A stretch of DNA of 39,521 bases. Source: Solimonas sp964507195. Lineage in GTDB: Bacteria; Pseudomonadota; Gammaproteobacteria; Nevskiales; Nevskiaceae. How positions within the stretch are numbered: the first letter of the stretch is position 1; every line of letters starts with the position of its first letter. This document shows positions 8,186 through 17,931 of this stretch, one piece after another. The translations under genes and the position numbers were made by a program. The stretch is from positions 1 through 39,521 of the forward strand of contig CAZDPA010000016.1 in NCBI GenBank assembly GCA_964507195.1, given 5' to 3'. The notes under the pieces are model-generated. The model saw nothing but the letters and a program-made list of their open reading frames with translations. It searched no databases and was not told the DNA's origin.

Positions 8186-9145
8186 TCACGAACGCGGGGA
8201 CAGACGTCGCTCGATCGCCTGAATCAGATCGCCGCCGATGTCGGTGCCGTAAGCCTTGTCGATCTCGCGCGCGCAGGTCGGCGAGGTGACATTGATTTCG
8301 GTCAGGTGCTCGCCGATCACGTCGAGGCCGACGAACAGCAGGCCCAGTTCCCTGAGACGCGGCCCGACCTGTGCGGCGATCCAGCGATCGCGTTCGCTCA
8401 GGGGTTGCGGGCGTCCGCTGCCGCCGGCGGCGAGATTGCCGCGGGTTTCGCCGGCCATCGGTACACGCGCGAGGCAGTACGGAACGGGCTCGCCGTCGAC
8501 CATCAGGATGCGTTTGTCGCCGTCCTTGATTGCGGGCAGGTAGCGCTGCGCAACGATCGTGGTCTGGCCGTTGTTGGTGAGCTGCTCCAGCACCGTGCCC
8601 AGATTCATGCCGTCGGCGCCAACGCGAAAGATGCCCTGGCCGCCCATGCCGTCGACCGGCTTGTAGATCACGTCGCCATGCTCGACGTGGAACGCGCGCA
8701 GCGTTGCCATGTCACGCGAGAACAGGGTCGGCGGCGTGCAATGCGGGAACCACGCAGTGAACATCTTCTCGTTGCAGTCGCGCAGGCTGCGCGGCTTGTT
8801 GGCCACCAGCGCGCCCTGGTCTTCTGCGCGCTCCAGGATATAGGTGGCGGCGACGTATTCCAGATCGAATGGTGGATCCTTGCGCATCAGGATCGCATCC
8901 ACCTCGCCGAGCTTGACGGTCTGTGCTTCTGCGGTGAATTCGAACCAATGGCTGGTGTCGTCAAACACCTTGATCGGTCGTACCCGGCCCATCGCGACGC
9001 CATCGCGCAGCCAGAGGTCTGGCATCTCCAGATAAAGGATCTGCCAGCCGCGCTTCTGCGCCGCGAGCATCAGCGCAAGCGTCGTGTCCTTGTACGGCTT
9101 GATGGTGGCGATGGGGTCCATCACCACGGCCAGCGTGCGGGTCAT
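8186..9145 (-). CDS. gshB: Glutathione synthetase
   Basis: ATP-grasp enzyme of 319 residues that adds glycine to gamma-glutamylcysteine, the second step of glutathione synthesis. Length and motifs are standard: MRKDPPFDLEY at 87-97, the ATP-grasp loop KPVDGMGGQGIFR at 162-174, LAAGGSGRPQPLS further on, and the ligand strand EINVTSPT near the C-terminus. ATG at 9145; the gene lies 20 bases after gshA on the same strand, so the pathway forms a two-gene unit. Its position next to the pil genes matches the Pseudomonas locus, where gshB is adjacent to pilG. Confidence 0.96.
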   Translation of the reverse strand: MTRTLAVVMDPIATIKPYKDTTLALMLAAQKRGWQILYLEMPDLWLRDGVAMGRVRPIKVFDDTSHWFEFTAEAQTVKLGEVDAILMRKDPPFDLEYVAATYILERAEDQGALVANKPRSLRDCNEKMFTAWFPHCTPPTLFSRDMATLRAFHVEHGDVIYKPVDGMGGQGIFRVGADGMNLGTVLEQLTNNGQTTIVAQRYLPAIKDGDKRILMVDGEPVPYCLARVPMAGETRGNLAAGGSGRPQPLSERDRWIAAQVGPRLRELGLLFVGLDVIGEHLTEINVTSPTCAREIDKAYGTDIGGDLIQAIERRLSPRS

Positions 9146-9165
9146 TGACCAGTGCTCCGGACGGA

Positions 9166-10476
9166 CTATGCGACGACGGCAGCGTCGGCCATCTGCTGGG
9201 TGGTCTCGATCTCCCGCGCCGCAGCGAGGGCGGCGAGGCGCGCAACAACGCCATAGGCATAGAAGCGATTCGGCCGCTCGTCCGGGCCGACTGCAGGGTC
9301 AGGATGGCTGCAGCATTCCTCGAAGGCCAGCGGCTCGAAGCGCATGCCTGGAGCGTTGAGATTTTCCTGGTTGCCGCGCGACGAGTTCAGACGGTAGAAG
9401 CCGCCGACGACGAACTGGTCGATCATGTAGACGACCGGTTCCGCAGTCGCGCCGTCGTCGCCGATCTTCTCGAAGGTATAGACGCCTTCCTGGATGATCG
9501 CGCCGGTGACATCGCTGCCTTCCTTGGCGCTGGACATGTGGGTGCGTGCCTTGCGGTTCATGTTGCGGATGTCTTCGACGCTGCGCGCGGTCATCACGCC
9601 CATGCCGTAGGTGCCGGCGTCGGACTTGACGATCACGAACGGCTCGTTGGTGATGCCGTACTCCTTGTACTTGGCGCCAATGTCCTCGAGCAGCAGGGCG
9701 ACATTGGCTTCGAGGCATTCCTCGCCTTCGCGCTTGGCGAAGTTGATCTGGCCGCAATTGCGGAACAGCGGGTCGACCAGCCAGGGATCGAGGCCGAGCA
9801 GGGTGCCGAACTCCTTGGACACCTCGCGGTAGAAGCCGAAGTGGTTGGACTTCTGCCGCGCGTGCCAGCCGAGGTCCATCGGCGGGATGACCTGCTGGTC
9901 GAGTTGCTTGAGGATCTCCGGGATGCCGACCGTCAGGTCGTTGTTCAGCAGCACGGCGCAGGGGTCGAAGCCGGCGACGCCGACGCGGTTGCCATTGCGC
10001 TGCAGCGGCTCCAGGCGCAGCACGCGGCCGGAGTCGAGCTGCATCTCGGTCAGCTCGTGAAGGTCCGGGATCAGCGAGCCGACGCGGACATGGAAACCGG
10101 CCTTGCCGATCAGCTCGACCAGCGTCGCGACGTTTTCCAGATAGAAGCGGTTGCGGGTGTGGTTCTCCGGCACCAGCAGCAGGCGCTTGGCGGTCGGACA
10201 GATGCGCTGGATCGCGATCTGCAGCGCATGGATCGACAGCGGCGCGAAGGCCGGATTCAGGTTATTGAAGCCCCCGGGGAACAGGTTGGTATCGACCGGA
10301 GCCAGCTTGAAGCCGGCATTGCGCAGGTCGACCGAGCTGTAGAACGGCGGGGTGGTGGCTCCCCACTGTTCGCGGAACCAGGCTTCGATGTCAGCCGAAC
10401 GCTGCAGCAGTGTCGATTCGAGCTGCAGGAGGGGACCGGTGAGGGCGGTGGTCAGTCGCGGGACTGGGCTGTGCAT
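9166..10476 (-). CDS. gshA: Glutamate-cysteine ligase, proteobacterial GshA family
   Basis: Makes gamma-glutamylcysteine, the first and usually rate-limiting step of glutathione synthesis. The sequence belongs to the distinct family of about 430 residues found in acidithiobacilli and several beta- and gammaproteobacteria, not to the E. coli GshA family. Recognisable stretches include FPGGFNNLNPAF, LVPENHTRN, YKEYGITNEPFVIVKSDAGT and GMGVMTARS. The open frame extends 31 codons further upstream to 10569, but that part is proline- and cysteine-rich and unlike the family. I chose MHSPVPRL at 10476, giving 436 residues. It is divergent from pilG across 182 bases that must hold both promoters. Confidence 0.92.
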   Translation of the reverse strand: MHSPVPRLTTALTGPLLQLESTLLQRSADIEAWFREQWGATTPPFYSSVDLRNAGFKLAPVDTNLFPGGFNNLNPAFAPLSIHALQIAIQRICPTAKRLLLVPENHTRNRFYLENVATLVELIGKAGFHVRVGSLIPDLHELTEMQLDSGRVLRLEPLQRNGNRVGVAGFDPCAVLLNNDLTVGIPEILKQLDQQVIPPMDLGWHARQKSNHFGFYREVSKEFGTLLGLDPWLVDPLFRNCGQINFAKREGEECLEANVALLLEDIGAKYKEYGITNEPFVIVKSDAGTYGMGVMTARSVEDIRNMNRKARTHMSSAKEGSDVTGAIIQEGVYTFEKIGDDGATAEPVVYMIDQFVVGGFYRLNSSRGNQENLNAPGMRFEPLAFEECCSHPDPAVGPDERPNRFYAYGVVARLAALAAAREIETTQQMADAAVVA

Positions 10477-10583
10477 ATCTGTTCCGGGTTCGCTGCGGCT
10501 TGTGCCGCAAGGGGGCTGGCATGGTAGCGCAAGGAAGGCGTCAGGCGCGCCCGCCGATGTAAGGCCCACGGGCTTTGCTGTTA

Positions 10584-10598
10584 AGTCCCTGCGGGACT
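10584..10598. promoter_or_regulatory. Dyad symmetry in the gshA-pilG divergent intergenic region
   Basis: AGTCCC-TGC-GGGACT is a perfect 6-bp inverted repeat with a 3-base centre, 60 bases before the pilG start. A TACAAC hexamer at 10603-10608, with TTAAGT 16 bases upstream, could be a poor sigma-70 promoter overlapping the dyad. It may be an operator or chance. Confidence 0.3.
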
Positions 10599-10658
10599 GT
10601 GCTACAACGCTACGAGTGTTTGTCAGTGCGCATTTTTTTTAACCTTTTGGGGGAGTGA

Positions 10659-11039
10659 GTGACCACGCAGCCGACTGCAAAAGTCATGGTCATTGACGAC
10701 AGTCAGACCATCCGGCGCACCGCCGAAACCTTGCTTGCCCGCGAGGGTTACCAAGTCATAACGGCCCAGGACGGGTTCGAAGCGTTGGCCAAGATCGCCG
10801 ACCACGCGCCTGACATCATCTTTGTCGACATCATGATGCCGCGCCTCGACGGCTATCAGGCCTGTGCCCTTATTAAGGGCAATCCGCGGTTTTCCAAGAC
10901 GCCGGTGATCATGCTGTCGTCAAAGGACGGCCTGTTCGACCGCGCGCGCGGCCGGATGGTGGGTTCAGATGAGTATCTGACCAAGCCGTTCACCAAGGAC
11001 GAGCTCCTTGGCGCGGTCCGCGCGCACACCCAAACCTGA
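10659..11039 (+). CDS. pilG: PilG-type single-domain response regulator
   Basis: Receiver-only regulator of 126 residues that would be phosphorylated by ChpA to promote pilus extension and retraction. Acidic pocket D13-D14, phospho-acceptor D57 in FVDIMMPRLDG, S87 and K109 in YLTKPF are all present. The start is GTG at 10659 with a GGGGGAG ribosome site just upstream; a nearby GTG at 10655 is out of frame. It is first in a plus-strand cluster with pilI (23 bases on), chpA and chpC. The position adjacent to the gsh genes is the same as that of pilG in Pseudomonas, which supports the name over pilH. Confidence 0.92.
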   Translation: MTTQPTAKVMVIDDSQTIRRTAETLLAREGYQVITAQDGFEALAKIADHAPDIIFVDIMMPRLDGYQACALIKGNPRFSKTPVIMLSSKDGLFDRARGRMVGSDEYLTKPFTKDELLGAVRAHTQT

Positions 11040-11062
11040 TCCAGCAGCAGCAAGGAGACGCG

Positions 11063-11611
11063 ATGTCGGCGGAGTTGACGAGCTTGCGCAACGATCCCTT
11101 TGCGCTATTGCAGGCGCTGGAGGCGCAGGTCCGTGCCGCGCGCCTGGACGCGACGGCCGGGCAGGCACAGGCCTGGACCGGGCTGGGTTTCCGGCTGGGC
11201 AGCACCTGGTTTGTCGCCCCGCGCGACGATGTCCGTGAAGTGATCACGCCGCCGGCAACCACGCGCGTTCCGAATGCACGCAGCTGGGTACGCGGTCTCG
11301 CCAATGTGCGTGGCGAACTGCTCGCGATTGTCGATCTGGCCGGCGTGCTCGGCCTTGCCGATTCCGGCGCACAGCGCGCACAGCGCGTGCTGGTGCTCAA
11401 CTCCAAGCGTGTTCCGGCGGGTTTTCTGGTCGACGAAGTGGCCGGCTACCGCCAGTTCATGCCGGGCGAGCAGCGCAGTGAAATCGCTGCGCAGGGCCAG
11501 TCGTATGCGCCGTATCTGCTGGGCGCGTTTGTGCGCGAAGGTCAGCCATGGCTGGCGTTTTCGCTGCACAAGCTCGCGCTCGATGAAAGTTTCCGATCCG
11601 CAGCACTATGA
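11063..11611 (+). CDS. pilI: PilI, CheW-like coupling protein
   Basis: Adaptor of 182 residues that couples PilJ to ChpA. The CheW fold is recognisable from GLGFRLGSTWFVAP through WVRGLANVRGELLAIVDLAG, the hallmark beta-barrel segment, and on to LVDEVAGYRQF. The start at 11063 follows an AAGGAGA site. The stop overlaps the chpA start by four bases (ATGA, 11608-11611), so the adaptor and kinase are translationally coupled. It lies directly between pilG and chpA; in Pseudomonas pilH lies ahead of pilI, and pilJ and pilK lie between pilI and chpA. Confidence 0.93.
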   Translation: MSAELTSLRNDPFALLQALEAQVRAARLDATAGQAQAWTGLGFRLGSTWFVAPRDDVREVITPPATTRVPNARSWVRGLANVRGELLAIVDLAGVLGLADSGAQRAQRVLVLNSKRVPAGFLVDEVAGYRQFMPGEQRSEIAAQGQSYAPYLLGAFVREGQPWLAFSLHKLALDESFRSAAL

Positions 11612-14600
11612 AAAGACGCCAGGAATTGCAGGTTTCGGCGGGCATCCATTGGGTGCGCGGAGAGATTGAGCAGAGTATTACCCGCGCCCGCTCGCTGATC
11701 GACCACTACGCCGAGAGCGGCGGCAATCCCTTGCAGTTGCAGCAGGCCTACCTCGAGCTGCATCAGGTCCGCGGCACCGCGGCAATGATCCAGTGTTTCG
11801 GCATGGCTGCGGTGGCTGCCGAAATGGCGTCGGCACTGCACGACATCATCCAGGGCAAGGTCGGCGACGCCGAGTCGCTGTACTCCGCGCTGCTCGGCGC
11901 AACGATCCAGCTCAGCGATTACGTCCAGGCCCTGACCGAAGGGACGCCGGATTGCGCCCTGATCATGCAGCCGACGATCAATGAGCTGCGTCTGGCACGT
12001 GGTCAGCCGGTGCTGACCGAAGCCGACATCTTCATTCAGCAGATGGAGGCACAGGGGCAGGTCCTGACCGTGCCGACCCCGCCGGATGGCAGCACTGCGC
12101 AGCAACAGGCGCGGCGTCTGCGGCCGGTGTTCCAGAGCTCGCTGCTGGTCTGGATACGCGGGGGCGCCGATGCGCAGACCGCGGCCGCGCGTGTCGGCAA
12201 GGTCGCCGAGCTGATCGCCTCGCACGCGACCGAGGCCGGCGTCCACCAGCTGTGGCGCACTGCGGCGGCGGCGATCGAAGCCTACCTGACCCAGGGCATC
12301 GTCAACGCCCTCGAACTCAAGCGTCTGTACGGCCGGCTGTCGGCACCGCTGCGCGGGCTTGCCGAGAGTGGCGAGCTGGCGAAGACCGCGCAAGCCGGCG
12401 ATCTGGCGCTGCAGCTGCTGTTTCTCGTCGGGCGTTCGACCTCGCGTGGTACGCGTGTCAGGTCGCTGCGTGAGGATTTCAGGCTCAGGGCGCTGCTGCC
12501 GACGCCGGAAGTGCTGGATCATCAGCGCCGGCGCATCCATGGCCCGAGTACCTCGCTGCTGGCTACGGTTTCCGAAGAGGTCCGCTCCGAGTTCACCCGG
12601 GTCAAGGACCAGATCGACCTGATCGTGCGTTCCGGCGGCGGAGACACCGTCACCACCGCGGAAAGTCTGCGACGCATTGGCGACACGCTCTCGGCGCTGG
12701 GGCTCGGACGCTTGCAGCAGGTAGTGCAGGGACAGGCCGCATCGCTGGTGTCCGCTGCGCATCAGGGCCCCGGCGCGCCGGTGTGGATGGATCTGGCGGC
12801 GTCGATACTGCGTGTGGAGAACGACCTCGAGGAAGCCCTGTTCCGCCAGATGCACCGGCGTGAAGACGGCAGTTCCGACGAAATCACCGATGACGTACCG
12901 GCCTCGCGCGACCTCGCCGATGGCCGCGAGGCGCTGTACCGCGAATTCCTGGTCAACCTCGCGCGCGTGCAGAGCGCAGTCGACAGTCAGCTGCGCGGTG
13001 GCACCGTGCGCGAGACGGCGGACACTGCACAGCTGATTGGCGAGTTGGCGTCCGGTCTGGACATGCTGGGTCTGCCTCAGGCATCGCAACTGTGCGAGCG
13101 TCTGCGCCAGTACGCCGCCGGCCCGGCTTTCGCCCAGCTCACTGCGGGCACAGCCCAGGCGGAGCGTTTCGCTGACGCGATTGCCGCGGCCGAGTACTAC
13201 GTCGAATCGATGCGTGCCGGGTTGCCGACGGCGGCGACGCATCTGTCCGAGCTGGCGCGTGCGATGGATGGCATCGATGCGACGCTGGCTCAACCGGTCG
13301 TCGAACCAGACCGAGCGCCCACACCGGGTGCCGGCGTGCCTGTCGTTGCGGAATTTGGCGCAGGCGATGACCCGGAGATCCGGCAGATCTTCCTCGAAGA
13401 AGCGGCTGAGGTAGCCACCACGCTGCAGTCCGGCTATGCGATCTGGAGTCGTGACCCGCAGGATCGCGAGTCGATGACGACGCTGCGTCGCGCATTCCAT
13501 ACGCTCAAGGGCAGCGGCCGCACGGTCGGTGCCTTGCAGATCGGTGACTTCGGTTTTGCGCTGGAAAGCATGCTCAATCGTTGTCTCGATGGTTCGATCA
13601 GCGCCGGCCCCGGCGTGGTCGAAACCGTCAGTCGCGCTCTGGCGCAGCTGCCGGGCTTGATCGCCGCGTTCCGCGACCGTCAGCCACCGTCGGATGAGAT
13701 CAACGGGGTGATCGAACATGCGCAGGCCTACGCTGACGGTCGTACGCCCGGCATGGCGACCGAGCCGGACATGGCCCAGATCTTCCGCGAGGATGCCAAT
13801 GAGCGCCTCTCGGTCGCCGAAGCCTGGCTCAAGGCCCACGCCGAAGACAGCGGAGCGCAGGCTGATGTCGAGGCCGTGCGCGCTTATCACACGGTGCGGG
13901 GTTCCGCGCGCGTGGTGGACGCCCCGGCGGTCAGCGAACTGGCCGGCAACATCGAGGATCTGCTCGATGCCGCAGCCGAAGCGCATTACTACCTGCCTGC
14001 CAGCAGCCTGGCAGTGCTGGGCGAGGCAACCGCCATCCTGCGGCAGTGGATCGGCGAAGTCGGCAGCCCGGCGGTCACGCAGCAGGATGCGGCTCCGTGG
14101 ATTGCGCGGATCAGCGAGCTGCGCAGCAGCGTACCGGAGCTGGGCGATGCCGGCGGCCCCGACCGCCAGCTCGCCGAAATTTTTGCCTCGGAAGCATTCG
14201 AACTGATTTCGGGCATCGAGGATCAGCTGCGGGGCTGGTCGGCGTCGCCGGACAGCCGTCGCGCGGCCTTGGAGCTGAAGTCGCTGACGCATACCTTGCT
14301 GGGCGCTGCGCAGATGTCGAGCTGCCCGACAGTAGGCGCCGTTGCGCGGGTGATGAACCGCGCATTCGATGGCGCGGCAAGCCGCGCCATCGTGATCGAT
14401 GCCGACGCACTGAAAACGCTGCTCGGCGTCTGCGAGGGCTTGTACCAATATCTCGACCGCTATCGTGATGGTCGGCTTGAAGGCGACGATCAGGATCTGG
14501 CGGGGCAGATTGAAGCGCTCGACTGGATACAGTCGGAGGTCATCCCCGCGGTGGTGGAGCCGGCTGCCGCCGTCGCGGCACCAGCGGCGGAACCCAGCGC

Positions 14601-17600
14601 TGTGGAGTCCTTCGAGCTGGTGCTGGACGACACGCCTGAGCGCGAAGAGGCCGCCACGGTCGACGCCGCGCATCGCAGCGGCACCATTGCATTTTCGATC
14701 GCGGACGACAGCGCAACTGAACTGCCCTCGCTGCCGCCGGAAGAGATCGCCAACGCGCCGCCTGCTGCGCCCTCGCAGCCCGATACGATCAAGTTCGACC
14801 TTGGCAGCTTTGACAACGAGATCGAGATGCCGGCCGCGCCTGCGGCCGAGGCGCCGGTGGACGAAGCGGCCATCGAAATGCCGGTGCCGGCTGACGACGA
14901 TTGGGTCGATGTCGATGCCATCGATCCGGAAATGCTCGGCATCTTCCGCAGCGAGGCAGAAGAGCTGCTCGAAGGTCTCGATCAGAGCGCCGCAACGCTG
15001 GAACGCAATCCGGGCAACCTTGCGCCGCTGGGCGAGATCATGCGCCTGTTGCACACGTTCAAGGGCGGCGCACGTGTTACCGGACTCAATGCGCTGGGCG
15101 ATGTCGCGCATCTGCTCGAATCGCTGTTCGAGCGCCTCGAGTCCGGCGAAGTGGTGCCTGGCACGCATTTCTTTGCCCGCGTGCACAACGCACTCGACGG
15201 CCTGCATCTGGCGATTGACGATCTCAGGCGCAACATCATTCCCGAGCCGCTGGCACTGATCGACGAGTTGTCGCATCCGTTGGTTTTTGATGGCCCGGCC
15301 GAGATGGCCGAATCCGCTCTCGACGTGCCGGCAACGGCGGATATCGCGCCGTCGCCGATGCCCGGGCAGCCCGGGTTTGTCGCGCCGAGCTATAGCGCGC
15401 CGTGGTCGGCACCCGCCGCGCCGGTGGTCAGCGCGGTTGCCGATCTGCCGGAAGGCTTCGACATCGAAGTAGCGCAGACCTTCTCGGCGGAAGCCGAGGA
15501 GCTGATGGAAGTGCTCGAAGAAGCGCTGCCGCGCTGGCAGGCCTTGCCGGGGGACTTCACGCCGGCGCGCGACATGCTCCGTGCGCTGCACACCTACAAA
15601 GGTGGCGCACGCATGGCCGGCCTTGTCGCGATGGGCGATGCCTCGCACGAGCTGGAGTCCTTGATCGAAGGCCTTGAATACGCGCGTGAGCTCAACGCCG
15701 ATGCGCTGCGCGTCGTTGCCGCGGCGGTCGCCGAACTGCGGCGCCTGACCGATCGTCTGCAGCGTGGTGACTACGCCGCACTGGTGCAGCCACATGGCGA
15801 CGACAGCGCCGACGAGTACAGTGAGTTTGGCGATGCCGACGCCGTCGCTGCGCACGCAGTCGATGACGCCAGCGCATTGAGCGGGCACATCGAGTTCAGC
15901 ACATCAGTCGAATCCCTGCCGACGACGGTTGAAGGCGTCGTTGAGGAGATGGCCGCAGTTGTACTCGCACCGCTGGTGCCGTCGTCAGCGCCTGCCGAGA
16001 TACGCCCGGCTGGCATGTGGGATCCGCAGCTGTTCTGGCGGCCCGAGGATGATGGCGAAGGTCTCGCTGCGCAGCGTCGCGAAACCGCACGCGTGCCCGT
16101 GGGTGTGCTCGACAGCATGCTCAACGAAGCCGGCGAAATCTCGATCTATCGATCGCGCATGGACGAGCACAACGCCGCGATTCAGCTGCAGCTCGGTGAC
16201 ATGGAGCAGGCAATCCATCGCCTGCGCGACCAGTTGCGTCAGCTCGAGATTGAAACCGAAGCACAGATTGCCGCGCGCGGTTTGATCAAGACCGATGGTG
16301 CCGACCGTTACGCCGAAGAATTCGATCCGCTGGAGATGGATCGCTTCACCCGCATGCAGGAGCTGTCGCGCGCACTCAATGAATCGATTGGCGACTTGTC
16401 ATCGGTGCATGCATCGATTGATCAGCTTGCCAGCGAGGCCACAACGATCCTGCTGCAGCAGGGCCGCATCACGACTGAAGTGCAGCAAGGTCTGATGCGT
16501 ACGCTGATGGTGCCATTTTCGCGCCAGGTCGGTCGACTGCAGCGCGTGGTCCAGCAGACCGCGAGTGACAACGACAAGCGGGCCGAAATCACCTTCGACG
16601 GTGTTGAGGCCGAGCTCGATCGCAACGTGCTTGAGCGCATGACCGCTCCGCTGGAGCATCTGCTGCGCAATGCCGTGATTCACGGTATCGAACGCCCGGA
16701 TGACCGTATCGCCGCCGGCAAGGCCCCGTCCGGACAACTGCGCATTGCGCTCTGGCGTGAGGGTACGCAGCTGTTCATGGAGCTGACTGACGATGGCCGC
16801 GGTCTTGATCTCGATGCCATCCGTGCAACTGCGGTTCGTCGCGGCCTGATGCCGGAGGACGCAGCCGTCTCCGACGACGAAGCTGCGCAGTACATCTTCA
16901 TGCCCGGATTCTCGACCGCGCAGAAGCTCACGCAGGATGCCGGTCGCGGCGTCGGCATGGATGTTGTCGCTGCCGAGGTCAAGCAGCTCGGCGGAAGCCT
17001 TGAGCTGGCGTCAGAGAAGGGCAAGGGTGCGCGCTTCAAGATTCGCCTGCCATTGACCCTGGCAATGTCGCAGTCGCTGCTGGTTGGCGTCGGCCATGAA
17101 CTCTTCGCAACACCGTTGCCGAGCGTTGAAGGCATCGCACGCATCGGGCGTGAAGAGCTTGAAGGCCTGCTCGCCGCAGGTGGTCCGGAGTACGAGTACG
17201 GTGGCCAGCACTACCGCGTGCGCCATCTGGCCGACCTGGTCGGCACGCCGCGCGAAACGCTTGCCGACCAGCGCACTGTGCACGCGATTCTGGTGCGTAT
17301 GCCGGAAGGTATCGGCGGTGAAGAACGACGCGTCGCGGTAGTCGTCGACCAGCTGATCGGCAGTCGCCAGATCGTGTCGAAGTCGGTCGGTACGCAGATC
17401 AGCGCGATTCCCGGTGTCAACGGTGCGACGATTCTGGCCGACGGTCGCGTCGTCATGATTCTCGATATTGCGGCGCTGGTGCAGGACCGCACGCGACGTT
17501 CACTGCACACCGCAGCAGCGGTTGCGCATGGCGATGCCGCTCCGATCGATGCGCAGCGGACGCTGATCATGATTGTTGACGACTCGATCACGATCCGTCG

Positions 17601-17931
17601 CGTTACCGAGCGCCTGTTGTCCAAGCACGGCTTCGATACACTCACTGCCAAGGACGGTCTGGACGCGATGGCGCAGCTGCAAACCGTGCGCCCGGCGGCG
17701 ATTCTGCTCGATATCGAAATGCCCCGCGCGGACGGCTTCGAAGTCGCCGCCTTCGTACGCAATACCGGGGCGATCCAGCACACGCCGATCCTGATGATCA
17801 CTTCGCGATCCGGTGAAAAGCACCGTGAGCGTGCGGCGTCGATCGGCGTGCAGCGCTACCTGATCAAGCCGTATCAGGAAGACCAGCTCCTTGCCGAGTT
17901 GAACAGTGTTCTCAAGGAGCGCGCAGCGTGA
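11608..17931 (+). CDS. chpA: ChpA/PilL, hybrid chemosensory histidine kinase with multiple phosphotransfer domains
   Basis: Central kinase of the Pil-Chp system, 2107 residues. Six Hpt-like helices carry a histidine: H52 (HQVRGTAAM), H631 (HTLKGSGRT), H761 (HTVRGSARV), H895 (HTLLGAAQM), H1149 (HTFKGGARV) and H1328 (HTYKGGARM). H631, H1149 and H1328 have the canonical HxxKG; the others depart at the lysine. An Ala/Pro/Glu-rich linker lies at about 985-1105. A CheA-type dimer and ATPase core follows: N box LLRNAVIHGIE near 1685, DDGRG near 1728, and GRGVGMDVV. A CheW-like regulatory domain comes next, then a C-terminal receiver with D1991-D1992, phospho-acceptor D2035 and K2087. Pseudomonas ChpA has the same plan but is larger. 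It overlaps pilI and chpC by four bases each. Six-frame reading also gives a 1448-codon open frame antisense to it, which I regard as a composition artefact. Confidence 0.96.
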   Translation: MKRRQELQVSAGIHWVRGEIEQSITRARSLIDHYAESGGNPLQLQQAYLELHQVRGTAAMIQCFGMAAVAAEMASALHDIIQGKVGDAESLYSALLGATIQLSDYVQALTEGTPDCALIMQPTINELRLARGQPVLTEADIFIQQMEAQGQVLTVPTPPDGSTAQQQARRLRPVFQSSLLVWIRGGADAQTAAARVGKVAELIASHATEAGVHQLWRTAAAAIEAYLTQGIVNALELKRLYGRLSAPLRGLAESGELAKTAQAGDLALQLLFLVGRSTSRGTRVRSLREDFRLRALLPTPEVLDHQRRRIHGPSTSLLATVSEEVRSEFTRVKDQIDLIVRSGGGDTVTTAESLRRIGDTLSALGLGRLQQVVQGQAASLVSAAHQGPGAPVWMDLAASILRVENDLEEALFRQMHRREDGSSDEITDDVPASRDLADGREALYREFLVNLARVQSAVDSQLRGGTVRETADTAQLIGELASGLDMLGLPQASQLCERLRQYAAGPAFAQLTAGTAQAERFADAIAAAEYYVESMRAGLPTAATHLSELARAMDGIDATLAQPVVEPDRAPTPGAGVPVVAEFGAGDDPEIRQIFLEEAAEVATTLQSGYAIWSRDPQDRESMTTLRRAFHTLKGSGRTVGALQIGDFGFALESMLNRCLDGSISAGPGVVETVSRALAQLPGLIAAFRDRQPPSDEINGVIEHAQAYADGRTPGMATEPDMAQIFREDANERLSVAEAWLKAHAEDSGAQADVEAVRAYHTVRGSARVVDAPAVSELAGNIEDLLDAAAEAHYYLPASSLAVLGEATAILRQWIGEVGSPAVTQQDAAPWIARISELRSSVPELGDAGGPDRQLAEIFASEAFELISGIEDQLRGWSASPDSRRAALELKSLTHTLLGAAQMSSCPTVGAVARVMNRAFDGAASRAIVIDADALKTLLGVCEGLYQYLDRYRDGRLEGDDQDLAGQIEALDWIQSEVIPAVVEPAAAVAAPAAEPSAVESFELVLDDTPEREEAATVDAAHRSGTIAFSIADDSATELPSLPPEEIANAPPAAPSQPDTIKFDLGSFDNEIEMPAAPAAEAPVDEAAIEMPVPADDDWVDVDAIDPEMLGIFRSEAEELLEGLDQSAATLERNPGNLAPLGEIMRLLHTFKGGARVTGLNALGDVAHLLESLFERLESGEVVPGTHFFARVHNALDGLHLAIDDLRRNIIPEPLALIDELSHPLVFDGPAEMAESALDVPATADIAPSPMPGQPGFVAPSYSAPWSAPAAPVVSAVADLPEGFDIEVAQTFSAEAEELMEVLEEALPRWQALPGDFTPARDMLRALHTYKGGARMAGLVAMGDASHELESLIEGLEYARELNADALRVVAAAVAELRRLTDRLQRGDYAALVQPHGDDSADEYSEFGDADAVAAHAVDDASALSGHIEFSTSVESLPTTVEGVVEEMAAVVLAPLVPSSAPAEIRPAGMWDPQLFWRPEDDGEGLAAQRRETARVPVGVLDSMLNEAGEISIYRSRMDEHNAAIQLQLGDMEQAIHRLRDQLRQLEIETEAQIAARGLIKTDGADRYAEEFDPLEMDRFTRMQELSRALNESIGDLSSVHASIDQLASEATTILLQQGRITTEVQQGLMRTLMVPFSRQVGRLQRVVQQTASDNDKRAEITFDGVEAELDRNVLERMTAPLEHLLRNAVIHGIERPDDRIAAGKAPSGQLRIALWREGTQLFMELTDDGRGLDLDAIRATAVRRGLMPEDAAVSDDEAAQYIFMPGFSTAQKLTQDAGRGVGMDVVAAEVKQLGGSLELASEKGKGARFKIRLPLTLAMSQSLLVGVGHELFATPLPSVEGIARIGREELEGLLAAGGPEYEYGGQHYRVRHLADLVGTPRETLADQRTVHAILVRMPEGIGGEERRVAVVVDQLIGSRQIVSKSVGTQISAIPGVNGATILADGRVVMILDIAALVQDRTRRSLHTAAAVAHGDAAPIDAQRTLIMIVDDSITIRRVTERLLSKHGFDTLTAKDGLDAMAQLQTVRPAAILLDIEMPRADGFEVAAFVRNTGAIQHTPILMITSRSGEKHRERAASIGVQRYLIKPYQEDQLLAELNSVLKERAA

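Noticed and set aside
10477..10569. Longer gshA start at 10569
   Set aside because: The extra 31 residues are Pro/Cys-rich and unlike the family; the ATG at 10476 fits the family length.
11542..15888. Open frame of 1448 codons antisense to chpA
   Set aside because: Very rich in Arg, Gln, Asp and His with no domain; it mirrors the GC-rich third positions of chpA, and chpA itself is fully explained.
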